64,000 nt of DNA from Larix kaempferi (taxonomy: Eukaryota; Streptophyta; Pinopsida; Pinales; Pinaceae), in contig BSBM01000486.1 of NCBI GenBank assembly GCA_027924585.1, positions 43,952,501 to 44,016,500 on the forward strand. Reading direction: 5' to 3'. This document shows, piece after piece, positions 10,368 to 19,860 of this stretch (its first letter is position 1; every line of letters begins with the position of its first letter). The notes under the pieces are model-generated. The model had not been told where the DNA came from and did no database searches. It saw only the letters and a program-made list of their open reading frames with translations. A program made the position numbers and the translations under genes.

Positions 10368-10796
10368 ATGGATCCTATTCCACTTTACTACGTTGGCTTG
10401 GTCGATGGAGCAAGTCGTTGGTCCCCAAATCTTGCCTCCGCGGCTTGGGTGCTATATTCCCCCTCACATGAGTTGATTCACCTCGACGGTGTGTGTATAG
10501 GTGATGCTACAAATAACCAAGCTGAGTACGATGTTGTGACCGGTCTCCTGACCACTGCCCTCCAGATGGGCATAAGTCACCTTCACGTCTTCCTCGACTC
10601 CCAGCTTCTTGTTTCCCAACTCAACAATTGTTACTAGGTATGCGATCCTTACCTCTTTAGAAAATTCCTGTGCACTAAACAAATCATTAGACAATTTGAA
10701 TCCATTTCATTCACTCATGTCCCAAGAAATATAAATAGTGTAGCTCACCAAATGGCTAACAAAATTATAGATTGGCACATCAACCAAACCATGTAG
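10368..10796 (+). pseudogene. Additional 'archaeal-type' RNase H (aRNH) of element B
   Basis: This is a separate frame starting ATG after a splice-acceptor-like CAG and ending TAG at 10794. It has the aRNH signature residues: DGASRWSPN (first Asp), NNQAEY (Glu), FLDSQLL (second Asp). The last acidic position reads VAHQMAN, with His where C has Asp (VADQMAN). A TAG at 10635-10637 replaces a Gln codon seen in C. The extra RNase H is a hallmark of Tat-branch elements and would degrade RNA in RNA-DNA hybrids. It lies downstream of where integrase should end. Confidence 0.9.
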
Positions 10797-10859
10797 GACA
10801 TCAAACATGCATCGACATAACATCATATAGGCATCAAAAAACCATAGAAACAAACAAAA

Positions 10860-11050
10860 TCATCCATCATAATATTGCATCCATGTGCATTTCACAATCA
10901 TAGAATGTGCCTCCATGGGCATACAGAAACATAATATTGCATCCATGTGCATAGAATGTGCCTCCACGGGCATACAAAAACATACACAATTTCATCCACG
11001 TGCAACAAAACATAAAAACAACGATAGATGTACATCCATGTGCATAAATA
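10860..11050 (+). repeat. GCATCCAYGTGC motif array between convergent genes (B)
   Basis: About seven copies of TGCATCCATGTGCA-like motifs recur every 25-45 bp between the aRNH stop and the 3' end of the antisense gene. Each is a short inverted repeat (TGCA..TGCA), and some contain the CACGTG core. The same array occurs at 61790-61995 in element C. Confidence 0.85.
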
Positions 11051-11526
11051 TATATCATATAGTCAAAAAAAATGTCAAGAGTGCCCTCAGCACCCGAATA
11101 TACAAAAATTCACAAGCCGTACATAATACATATCCACAAAAAACATCCCCATATGCTCATTAGCATTTGGGGGCAGGTAATAAATAATCTAATTCTCGTC
11201 ATCACGGCTTGCCTCCTCCTTAGGATCCTCCTCCTCTAGATCATCCTGGTCCCTAGCCCTCCTCTCTGTTGCCAACACAGCAATCCACCTCAAAATCGAT
11301 CTCCACTCACATGGAGCATTGTAACATACGTCTAACACCTCCGAGTCCAACTCCCTCCAACTGTCATCTGCCACCCCATCCAATAGTCCATCAATGGTAG
11401 CCCGTATGTCCTCTACGACCACATCATCACCCCGACGGCGTACAACTCCTCGCGCAGCTGGTGGAGGTGCCATCACCACAAGACCTCTGCTAACCTGAAG
11501 CCCCGTTGGAGGCCTCAGACCCACAT

Positions 11527-11639
11527 CTGCAATAACCAATACTAGAAGATGTCAGCATTATAAAAACACCTCTAGCTATCATCATAACAAAAGATACAAA
11601 CATGATATGCTAAAAGAGAAAACAAAAACAAATACGTAC
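11527..11639 (-). other. Intron 2 of the antisense gene (B), 113 bp
   Basis: It runs minus strand 11639 (GTACGT) to 11527 (TTATTGCAG). It is AT-rich, and exon frames are joined correctly (GAT G|AT GTG). The C counterpart is 62636-62540 (GTATGT to TGATGCAG, 97 bp) at the same codon. Confidence 0.82.
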
Positions 11640-12508
11640 CATCTGATCCCTAGTCCTGTCCTGAAGCTCGCGGCATCTCAATATCCCTTGGGTAATCCAT
11701 ACTCCGGTATAGATAATCATCAAAGAGAACCGACATCTTCTCCCACTGCCGATACATCTCTGAAGTAAAGAATTGTCCAACCGCCCCGCCACCTCTGTGG
11801 CACATCATCTCTCCCCACCGCACCATCCACGGCTCACTAATCCCACCATCTTGTATCGGCACACGGGGCCGTAACGTAGGCACCCGCTCAAAAAAGAAAC
11901 AACATAGAAATGATGCATAGCTAAACTCCCCGCCCAACTGACTCACCTTGTTCAGCTTTCGCTGAACACAGCTAAGGAACACCTGCCCCCAGGTACAGTA
12001 TGTCCCAATCATAACCCGATGAACCAACAACATTTTCCCACCAAACAATCGGTGAGGTGCCTGTGATCCAAGTACTCATAGTACGCAACCCGCGACTACC
12101 CGTGTCGGTGGATCCCGCAAATCACTAACCAATAGTGCATTCGCATGCACACGAGACCCCAGACGGCAAAATCTCTCTAGCAGATCCTCTATATCAACAT
12201 CCCCCGGTATCCTAAGTTGAGCGTCTCCTATCACACCTAAGCGGGGCAATCCAGTTAGGAAGTAAACATATGTCAAGGTGAGATCTAACCTCTCACCTTG
12301 AACCATGAAGGCCTGAATGGTCGGGTCCCAGAACCCGATCAACTTGTTCAGCAATAAATGTGCTGAACGAATAAGGGGAACTTGGGCAAACTTTAGTAGT
12401 CCACCCAATGCCAAAGCATCCTGTGCATGATGGTTCTCATGGATGATCCGCATCAGATCATCCGGCATCTCCCTCTCCCGCCACGTTGCCATCAGCAGCC
12501 TGAGCATC

Positions 12509-12869
12509 CTTCCAAACACCCAGGAAAATTTTAATTAGAAAAACATAACAAAAATTTCCCCTAGTCACGATCCAGATCGCGGCTGTGGGGTACACAGTAG
12601 CGATCCAAAATCGCGACTGTAGAGACCACAGCCATGATTAAAATCACGACTGTAAAAACCACAGTCGCGATCCAAATCGCAACTGTAAAGGCCACAATCA
12701 TGGTTCAAATCGTGACTATAGAGGCCATAGCCGCAATCCAGATCACAAGAAAGGCCTTAGAAGCCGCAATTTACCCCATTGGTCACCCAACGTGGCCAAT
12801 GCACTGCCCTAAGGACCCATTTCCCCCCCAAAATTGAATAAAGTAAAATCTTAGGGCTAATAGGCTTAC
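12509..12869 (-). other. Intron 1 of the antisense gene (B), 361 bp
   Basis: It runs minus strand 12869 (GTAAGC) to 12509 (TTTGGAAG). It contains the palindrome array at 12556-12760. In C the equivalent intron is 63934-63497 (GTATTT to TTGACAG, 438 bp) and also contains palindromes. Removing it keeps the frame in both copies. The B acceptor (GGAAG) is weaker than C's (GACAG). Confidence 0.72.
12556..12760 (+). repeat. Array of about six self-complementary units inside intron 1 (B)
   Basis: Units of about 32 bp follow the pattern CAGTCGCGAT-CCAA-ATCGCGACTG, so each can fold as a hairpin with a stem near 10 bp. Related arrays are in the 5' leaders of B and C and in intron 1 of C (63564-63835). 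Confidence 0.88.
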
Positions 12870-12993
12870 CTGGAACTCATGGAATGAAAATCCAACGGTC
12901 GGTTCTCCCGCAAATAAGAAATAGCTCTGCCTAACTAAAAACTCCTGTCAAACTCAATAGTATAAATGACACGTGTCACTATGGGTCCACTTG

Positions 12994-13003
12994 CTATTTA
13001 TAG
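12994..13003 (-). promoter_or_regulatory. TATA box for the antisense gene (B)
   Basis: The minus strand reads CTATAAATAG, about 115-125 bp upstream of the proposed antisense start codon (12880). A start site some 30 bp downstream would give a short 5' exon before intron 1. The matching part of C lies beyond the window. Confidence 0.6.
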
Positions 13004-13099
13004 ACATTTGACCCATTTTCACTCAACCATTCTTGATGCATACGAAGTCCATTCTCCAAACCGTTGGTACCATTAGATTCAGCGTAGAGAGATCTTCGC

Positions 13100-13360
13100 G
13101 GTGGTCAAGTTAGTTTCTTGATTTCACCAGACTCTTTTTCGGGCATTTTTTCCATGCCCCTCGTCGCCTCAGTTTGCATGCCACATCGGTCGTTGTCCGT
13201 TTTCGATGTTCTTTATATCACCAGATTCAGTTTTTCACGCTCGTGATGACGCTAGAGATCATTTCTCACTCTCACCATGAGATTTTACGGACATTTCTAC
13301 ACATGCCCGTCATCACCTCGGTTTGTGCGCCACATTGATCGCTGTCAAGTTTTACAAATT
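13100..13360 (+). repeat. Diverged tandem duplication upstream of the antisense promoter (B)
   Basis: A block around 13148-13205 (CATGCCCCTCGTCGCCTCAG, GCCACATCGGTCG) recurs diverged around 13290-13352 (CATGCCCGTCATCACCTCGG, GCCACATTGATCG), an offset of about 145 bp. No reading frame is supported. Confidence 0.6.
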
Positions 13361-13556
13361 TATGCATCACAACTTATACATGAGCCCTTCACTCCATCCA
13401 TACTACAATTATGGCATTGTTTTGATATCATTCATCAACGCACAAGGAAGCCCCATCAGTGTTCCCCCCTACCACTGTGCTTGATCCCCGTACTTGTCCC
13501 TTGATTGAACACTTCCTCCTTGCCTCACCATTGCTTTTGTTCGGTATAATTTTATC

Positions 13557-13996
13557 CCTTTTTTGGGACGATCAATTCCTTTACGAAAAAGGCATTTAGG
13601 GAGTTTCTGTTAAGCTTTTTTCTGACTCCTAAAAAAATGAAAATATCATCAAGCAATCTTGCTTCCTTTCATGCTCGTTAAATGTATTTGAAAGGGCATC
13701 TACCTGGTATAAGTTTACCCCTTTTCTGGACCTAGTAGACTAATTACGAAAAAGGAATACTCTAGTCACATCGGCTAGACGAGTTCTTCATTGCATCCTT
13801 TTATGCTTTTTTTCGGGCCTTGAAGACTAACACATGAAAAAGAACCCCATTGGATTCTACTTACTGCTTTCATACTCTCTAAAAACTGAAAGCAAGCATG
13901 AGCATGAACAGTCCTGGGCTTGCACAAATCCATAGGACAGTACCATTTTGAGCACACTTGTATCCCTTCTTGAAGCTTTGTAAAACATGAAGAAGG
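13557..13996 (+). repeat. Array of seven pyrimidine/purine hairpins (B)
   Basis: Stems and positions are: CCTTTTT/AAAAAGG (13557-13592); TTTTTT/AAAAAA (13616-13637); CCTTTCA/TGAAAGG (13665-13695); CCTTTTC/GAAAAAGG (13720-13755); CTTTTTTTC/GAAAAAG (13806-13842); TGCTTTCA/TGAAAGCA (13865-13894); CCTTCTT/AAGAAGG (13965-13996). Most are perfect 7-8 bp stems with loops of 9-22 nt. All have pyrimidines on the 5' side. Spacing is about 50-100 bp. Confidence 0.7.
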
Positions 13997-13999
13997 CCC

Positions 14000-15134
14000 C
14001 AACGGTGCCCCTTGGCGCCACAACAGATCATGTGTAGTCACACTATCATGGCAACTTCTAAATTATGGTCTCCTTTGTTCAGAGTATTCTGCAATATCTC
14101 ACCCCAAAAGTTTCCCAATATTATCCGCCAATTTACCCCCCAGAGTCACTCCCACTGTAGTACCTACCCCTGATCCCTTAAAGCTATGGTCCCCATACCT
14201 AAAGTTAGTTTCATATATTGCCAAGTCATCCATGCCATCATGATCTGAACAAAGGAAGTTTAATTCCCCCCACACTCTGCTACCTCAGTTGTTCCCCATC
14301 CCCACAGTATGACAGTGCCACTTTCAACACTATCACCTTTTGGTTGTACACCTCGCGCTCCTAATAAGGAAACATCATTGCCTTAATAGTTGCAGGTCTC
14401 CCTCTATCAACGCCAACCAATATATTCCATAGGATAGACCCATAGGTCCCTGTGCATTGGACTCATCACCATCAGTGGTGAGTGCCTCCATATCATTTTG
14501 AAAGGAGTCCTTAATGCCTCTCCAAATAATTGTTTCTCACATGCTCGACGTCAACACCTTGATCGCATCGTTGAGATTCGTACAGGGTATTGGTCCTTTC
14601 AGTTATTAGTCGAAGACCCCGGATATCACCTGACTCTAGCACATTTGTGAGTCCACTTTAGGAAACAATAAGTTATATGTTCATGTGGATATCTAGGTTG
14701 CGCTTGGCGACAGTATTTGGAAGTACCCTAGTTATATGCTTCCTTGACTATACAATTGTTGGACACCTTCAGATCTAGCATTTTATCAATCATTCTGGTA
14801 CCATAATCAGAGTGATGAATTTTTTTCTAGTGTATTGTGTCCCCTCTGGACCATTATGATGTACACAACAGTTTTATATGTATTGTTCAGGTCCCCTTTT
14901 TGGGCCTCATTGTTATTTATATGTCTTGATACGAGCATGGGTATGCCCACCTCGTCCATTATCAGAGATTATTCCTCATTCATTTTGAGGCCATGTATTT
15001 TTCAGTTTTTGCATTTTGTGTGGGACCATTGTTCCAGTCTCCAATCAGTCTCTTCTCTCCTACAAACCCCAAGAAAAAGACAAAAGAACTATGATGTGTA
15101 TCGGCCATACGATGAGCTCCTGCCCTCACACATC
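14000..15134 (+). other. Non-coding 3' internal region of element B
   Basis: I see no protein domain, RNA gene or clear repeat in this 1.1 kb. Short reading frames here have no recognisable residues. It ends at the polypurine tract. Confidence 0.5.
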
Positions 15135-15145
15135 AGGGGGCAATC
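15133..15145 (+). other. Polypurine tract of element B
   Basis: TCAGGGGGCAATC lies directly before the 3' LTR start (TGTTAACACCC), the usual place for plus-strand priming. GGGGGCA before the LTR is common in Tat-type elements. Confidence 0.75.
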
Positions 15146-15900
15146 TGTTAACACCCAAAAAGTGCTCACTAGCTCATTTCCCTATTCACATGACCCATTT
15201 GTCCACTTTTCCTACCATTTTAGCCTCTAAAACCCTCAAAAAGTCACCAAACAGACCAAAATCCATCTTTTTCTCCTCAAAAAATACAAAAAACCCTCCA
15301 AGGGGTCCAAAATTCCCAAAAATCAATTAAAAGGGAATAAAATTCAAAAAAAGAAAAAAGAGGGAAAAATAGGAAAAGAAAACCTAAACCATTTTTACCA
15401 ATACCATTGGTTTCCTTAAACCATATTTGTATTCTCCATCACCCAAAAGCTATAAAAAGGTGATAGAGGCTCCCCATTATTCATCCACATTCATCCTATC
15501 CTCATGCTTCCAAAATTGCTCTTGAGCTTTGCCCATCCTTTTTGAGCTTGAAGTTCTTTATCAAGAGTAAACCCTTGGCCCATCCTTAAAGCATCTTGGA
15601 GAAGAGAGAGACTATTGGAGCACTGGAGCTCTACTCATGTATTGCTGCAAGAATTCCAGCAACCTCACCATTGAGGTAAACCATTGCAAACCATTGTTTG
15701 CTCATTAATATAAAATATCAAGATTTTTATTGTTTCTCTCATGGATCTAGTTTTTTACTGTTCTTAATCTAGATTTACTTTCTTGCACATGTTAGATTAA
15801 TATTTATATTTTACACAAGTTTTTATTGTTTTATTGAAACCGCTACTACGAATTTAGTAGGTGCTCATTAGCACAAGCTTGGGTGAAAACCCAAGCAACA
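15146..15900 (+). repeat. 3' LTR of element B
   Basis: It spans TGTTAACACCC to CAAGCAACA, 755 bp, and matches 3684-4469. A TATA-like TATAAAAAGG is at 15451-15460. It is followed immediately by the second GTCAT (15901-15905). Confidence 0.95.
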
Positions 15901-15905
15901 GTCAT

Positions 15906-18391
15906 CCAGCTCTCTGAGTGGGTATGTATATTATGTTTCTTTCATTGATGATTTCTCTAGGAAGACTTGGATCTACTTCTTGAAGAAAAAAGATGAAGTA
16001 TTCAACAAATTCAAGGAAGTCAAAGCCTTGATAGAAAACCACACTAAAAATAATATCAAGACCTTTAGATCCGACAATGGTGGAGAATTCACTTCAGCAG
16101 ACTTCAAGAATTTATGCAGTGATTCAAGGATTAAGAGGGAGTTGACCACTCCTTACAATCCACAAAAGAATGGAGTTGCAAAAAGGAAGAATAGAACCAT
16201 TATGGAAGCAACACGGGCAATGCTTCATGACCAAGATATTCTTATGCATCTATGGGCAGAAGAAACAAGGACAGTTGTATATGTATAGAACAGAACACCA
16301 CACAGGATACTTGACAACAAGACACCAGAAGAAGATTTCTCCGGTGAGAAACCAGAAGTTAGCCATCTCAAGATATTTGGTTGTCCAGTATACACACATG
16401 TTCCAAGAGAAAAGAGGATAAAGCTAGATCCTTCAGGAAAGAAGGGTATATTTGTGGGTTACAATGAAAATTCGAAAGCATACAGAATATACATTCTAGG
16501 GTTCAAGAAGATTGGCATCAGTAGGGATGTGACTTTTGATGAAGACTCAGCATACATCAAATCTGGAAAACCACCTGTTGAAGACAATGAAGAACCAAGA
16601 GTACCCAGAATACATGACACCACCATGAACAAAGCAATTCCAGAAGAGGATCGTGAAATAGAAGATCCACAAGAGCCTGTAGATCCACCCCGTGAGAAGA
16701 ACTCTCACTAGAGGAAACTAGCATGGGCAAGAGAGATCATCCAAGATGCAGAGAGGTATAGAGTTCCATAGGAGGAGCACAGAGAAAGAAAAAGGACAAG
16801 GTCACACACCAACTATGTAGCCTTACTATATGACATAATAAACAAAGAACCTTCTAGTTATGAAGAAGCGACAGAAAAGAAAGAATGGAAGGAGGCCATG
16901 GTCGAGGAATACCAGTTGATCATGAAGAATGATGTTTGGGATGTGGTCCCAAGACCATAAGGGAAGTCTGTTGTGACTTCCAAATGGATCTACAAGATCA
17001 AGCATGCTACAGATGGTAGCATAGAGAAATACAAGGCAAGGTTTGTGGCTCGTGGCTTCTCCCAGAAAGAAGAGATAGATTATGAAGAAACTTTTGCACC
17101 TATAGCCAGATACACTTCCATCATAACAATACTTGCTCTGGTTGTAGCAATGAAGTGGAAGATACACCAGATGGATGTCAAGACAGCTTTCTTGAAGGGT
17201 GTAGTCGAAGAGGAAGTGTATGTGGAGCAGCCACTCGGATTTGAGACACATGACAGGGAGTCACATGTGTGCAAATTGAAGAAAGCCTTGTACAGTTTGA
17301 AACAAGCACCTAGGACATGGTACAGTAGGATTGACAGCTTCCTAACTAGTTTGGGCTTTACCAAGAGTAAAGCAAATTCCAACCTTTACTACAAGGTTGA
17401 GGAAGGCAATCCAGTGATACTCCTACTATATATAGATGACCTATTTGTGACAGGTGATATTGGGATGATTGTTGATACGAAGAGGAAGCTTGCTGCTGAG
17501 TTCAAGATGAAGGACCTGGGTATGATGCATTACTTTCTAGGTATGGAGGTGTGGCAGAGTGCAGATGGAATCTTCCTTAGACAAGGGAAGCATGCAGTAG
17601 AGATCCTGAAGCGGTTTAGGATGATGGACTACAAGGCCATGGCCACACCTATGGCATCGAACTTGAATCTATTGAATGATGCTTCATCAGAGTCGGTTGA
17701 TGCCACGATGTATCGTAAGATGATTGGGTCCTTGATGTACCTGACGAACACGAGACCAGATATTTTCTTTGCTGTGAACACATTGAGCTAGTTCCTGACG
17801 GATCCTAGACATGTTCACTTGATTGTTGTAAAGCATATTCTGAGGTACCTGAAGGGTACGGTTTATTATGGGATCAAGTATGATGCGAATCAAAAGGTTA
17901 ACCTGGAGGGTGATGTTGATTTAGATTGGGCAAGAAGTGCTACAAATAGGAAGAGCACTTCAGGGTGCTGCTTCAGTATGGGATCAGGTGTAATCTCTTG
18001 GTTTAGCAGGAAGCAATCTTGTGTAGCACTGAGTGCAGCTGAAGTAGAGTATGTTATAGCTTGTTCGACTAGTTGTGAGGAAGTATGGCTAAGGAAGTTA
18101 CTATTTGATTTGTTTGATCTCCAGTTGGATGCTACTTGTATCTTCTGTGACAACCAGAGTTGTGTGAAGTTGTCCGAGAACCCGGTGTTCCATGACAAGT
18201 CGAACCATATAGAGATCAAGTATCACTATATCAGGGATATGGTGCAAAGAGGAGCAGTGAAGATCCTGTATGTTGCGACGGATGAGCAGATAGCAGATGT
18301 GTTGACCAAGCCACTAGCCAGGGTGAAGTTCGAGTACTTCAGAGAGAGGCTTGGTGTTCTTCAGATTGAAGATACTTCCAGGAGGAAGTGA
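15906..18391 (+). pseudogene. pol: Copia integrase - reverse transcriptase - RNase H (element A, right half)
   Basis: The whole stretch is in one frame with five stops (16286, 16709, about 16769, about 16961, 17789), mostly TAG where Gln is expected, so it is a fairly young copy. Integrase core: second Asp in SDNGGEF (about 16072), and the third catalytic residue is Lys in NGVAKRKNR (16181-16183) instead of Glu. Reverse transcriptase: SKWIYKIKHATDGSIEKYKA, MDVKTAFLKG, SLKQAPRTWY and the catalytic YIDD box at 17429-17440. RNase H: CDNQS and the KHI-type end with DVLTKPLA near 18300. The order INT-RT-RNaseH defines Ty1/Copia. The left half is at 2129-3683. Confidence 0.95.
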
Positions 18392-18472
18392 CGGGACACA
18401 GATGCAAGATCCCTTCCAAGCATGGTGGTAGGAGGGTCCTCCCCATGGATGTGGATATAAGTGTTGTGTGAT

Positions 18473-18606
18473 GAGCATCCGGACGATGCTCCACCATGAA
18501 CATCCGTATGATGTTTTGTATGATGATGATCCATATGATCATGAGCATCCGCATGATGCTCCGTGCGAGGATGATCAGTATGACCATGAGTATCCCGATG
18601 ATACTC
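18473..18606 (+). repeat. Six hairpins with five-base loops and covarying stems (element A)
   Basis: GAGCATC-CGGAC-GATGCTC (18473-18491); GAACATC-CGTAT-GATGTTT (18498-18516); ATGATC-CATAT-GATCAT (18526-18542); GAGCATC-CGCAT-GATGCTC (18543-18561); ATGATC-AGTAT-GACCAT (18571-18587, one mismatch); GAGTATC-CCGAT-GATACTC (18588-18606). Stem changes are matched on both arms, and loop length is always five. The last four follow a 45-bp period of two hairpins per unit. Confidence 0.82.
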
Positions 18607-18641
18607 TGTGGTCGTGGATATGTTGCAGGTTGTACAGTGGC

Positions 18642-18990
18642 ATGTAATAGGTCCCTGGGAGATCTTGCAGGTTGTGTTTGGCACGTAATCAGTCCTGGGA
18701 TGCTCTTTTGAGGTTTTTCCTGATAGTATGTAATAGGTCCCTAGGAGATCCTTCAGGTTGAGTAGTAGCTCGTAATCAGTCCTGGGATGCTCTTTCGAGA
18801 TTTTGCTTGTTCACATGTAATAGGTCCCTAGGAGATCCTTCAGGTTGAGTAGTAGCTTGTAATCAGTCCTGGGATTCTCTTTTGAGGTTTTACGAGTCTA
18901 CATATAATAGGTCCCTGGGAGATCCTATAGGTTGAGTAGTAGCTCGTAATCAGTCCTAGGATTCTCTTTGGAGGTTTTGCAGATGCACAT
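18642..18990 (+). repeat. Four tandem 86-88 bp units (element A)
   Basis: Units start ATGTAATAGGTCCC at 18642, 18728, 18815 and (ATATAATAGG) 18902. Each contains GGGAGATC or AGGAGATC and TAATCAGTCCTGGGAT. A fifth, cut-down unit start (CATAATCAGTCA) follows. Confidence 0.9.
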
Positions 18991-19261
18991 AATCAGTCAT
19001 TATATTCCACCGAATGGGCCACTCGCAGAGATGATGAATACCTACATGGAGGCTAGGCCTACATCCAACATGAAAAAGGGTTGGCTCTGTAGAACTTCCT
19101 ACAACGAGTAGAATTGAGAGATAGCACCAGTGATCGAGATGACGAGTACAGTAGCAGTGACGATGATGCTCCAATGATCCAGTGACAATGATCCAACTCT
19201 AGTATTGAAGACATGTGCCTATATGTATTGATGACCCGTGTCAAGCGAATACCTTCCTAGT

Positions 19262-19271
19262 TAAGAGGGAG
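19262..19271 (+). other. Polypurine tract of element A
   Basis: AAGAGGGAG abuts the 3' LTR start TGTTGATG. Confidence 0.8.
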
Positions 19272-19860
19272 TGTTGATGTATTTGTAACTTCGGAAGATA
19301 TTGACTTGTATATTGTATGTATTATATTTCTACTTTATTGTATCCCTGATGGAGATGTCTTATTCCTCCGATTGGAAGTGTCATCATTTGTACTTGCAAG
19401 TGTCACAAGTTATATTGTAAGTGTCGTAACTTATATTTGATGGGTTATTAGACCACCTTAGAGGGGTCAGCCCAGTATGAGTTAAGTGGAAGGGTTATTA
19501 GACTCCCCTAAGGGGTCAGCCCAGTTAGGGTAAAAGGCAAGTTAAGTTAAAGTATAAATAGAGTGGTTGCACCACTCTATTTTCTCATTCACTCACTCAT
19601 CCAACTTGCATAGTTGAGAGAGAGGAGTGCGCACAAGTGGAGGATAAGTAGCTGCTGAATACATCTATCTTTTGGGGATTCATCTTGGTGATCTTTGTAT
19701 TGGTGCTTATTCTATCTCTGAGGAAGTTGCGGGTTTTTCACCTTCTTGCTTTTCCCTGAGGAAACATTGTGTCTCTTGTGTCTATGATTGTTATGCTGTG
19801 CATGTTATTCTCTTAGTAGGATCCTAGATAAATTATCTAAAAATTATCAAAATTCTAACA
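19272..19860 (+). repeat. 3' LTR of element A
   Basis: It is 589 bp, TGTTGATG to TTCTAACA, pairing with 934-1524. TATAAATA is at 19553-19560. The flanking base order (TTAAC) does not repeat the left flank. Confidence 0.93.

Larger units (their letters stand above)
11189..12880 (-). pseudogene. Antisense three-exon gene of element B, plant-mobile-domain-like
   Basis: Read on the minus strand. Exon 1 ends 12880-12870 (ATG AGT TCC AG), exon 2 is 12508-11640, exon 3 is 11526-11189. The donors are CCAG|GTAAGC (12869) and GATG|GTACGT (11639); the acceptors are GGAAG|GATG (12509) and TTGCAG|ATG (11527). Joined length is 1218 nt, 406 codons with the stop, in frame throughout except TGA (12078-12076) and TAG (11652-11650). 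C has the same structure and aligning protein, so the gene was carried by the family. Residues such as FWDPTIQAF and LTLTYVYFLTGLPRLG recall the plant mobile domain (aminotransferase-like) family; that match is by eye only. Exon 3 is Arg-rich then acidic. Function unknown. Confidence 0.82.
3684..15900 (+). mobile_element. Element B: Tat-like Ty3/Gypsy retrotransposon, internally deleted
   Basis: This is a 12.2-kb element with LTRs at 3684-4469 and 15146-15900, flanked by GTCAT. The order is leader, gag, protease, a spacer with zinc knuckles, aRNase H, an antisense gene, non-coding repeats, polypurine tract. The extra RNase H downstream of pol and the protease C-terminal motif LLGRSYMYA are typical of the Tat/Ogre/Retand branch. 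RT, the pol RNase H and integrase are missing relative to element C, so B could move only with enzymes in trans. Element C (51841 onward) is the same family. Confidence 0.93.
18392..19261 (+). other. 3' untranslated region of element A with two repeat arrays
   Basis: Between the pol stop and the polypurine tract lie a hairpin array (18473-18606) and four tandem 86-88 bp units (18642-18990). The rest (18990-19261) shows no feature I can name. Confidence 0.7.

Noticed and set aside
18641-18990. CRISPR array
   Set aside because: Units of 86-88 bp repeat in full with no unique spacers, in a plant retrotransposon.
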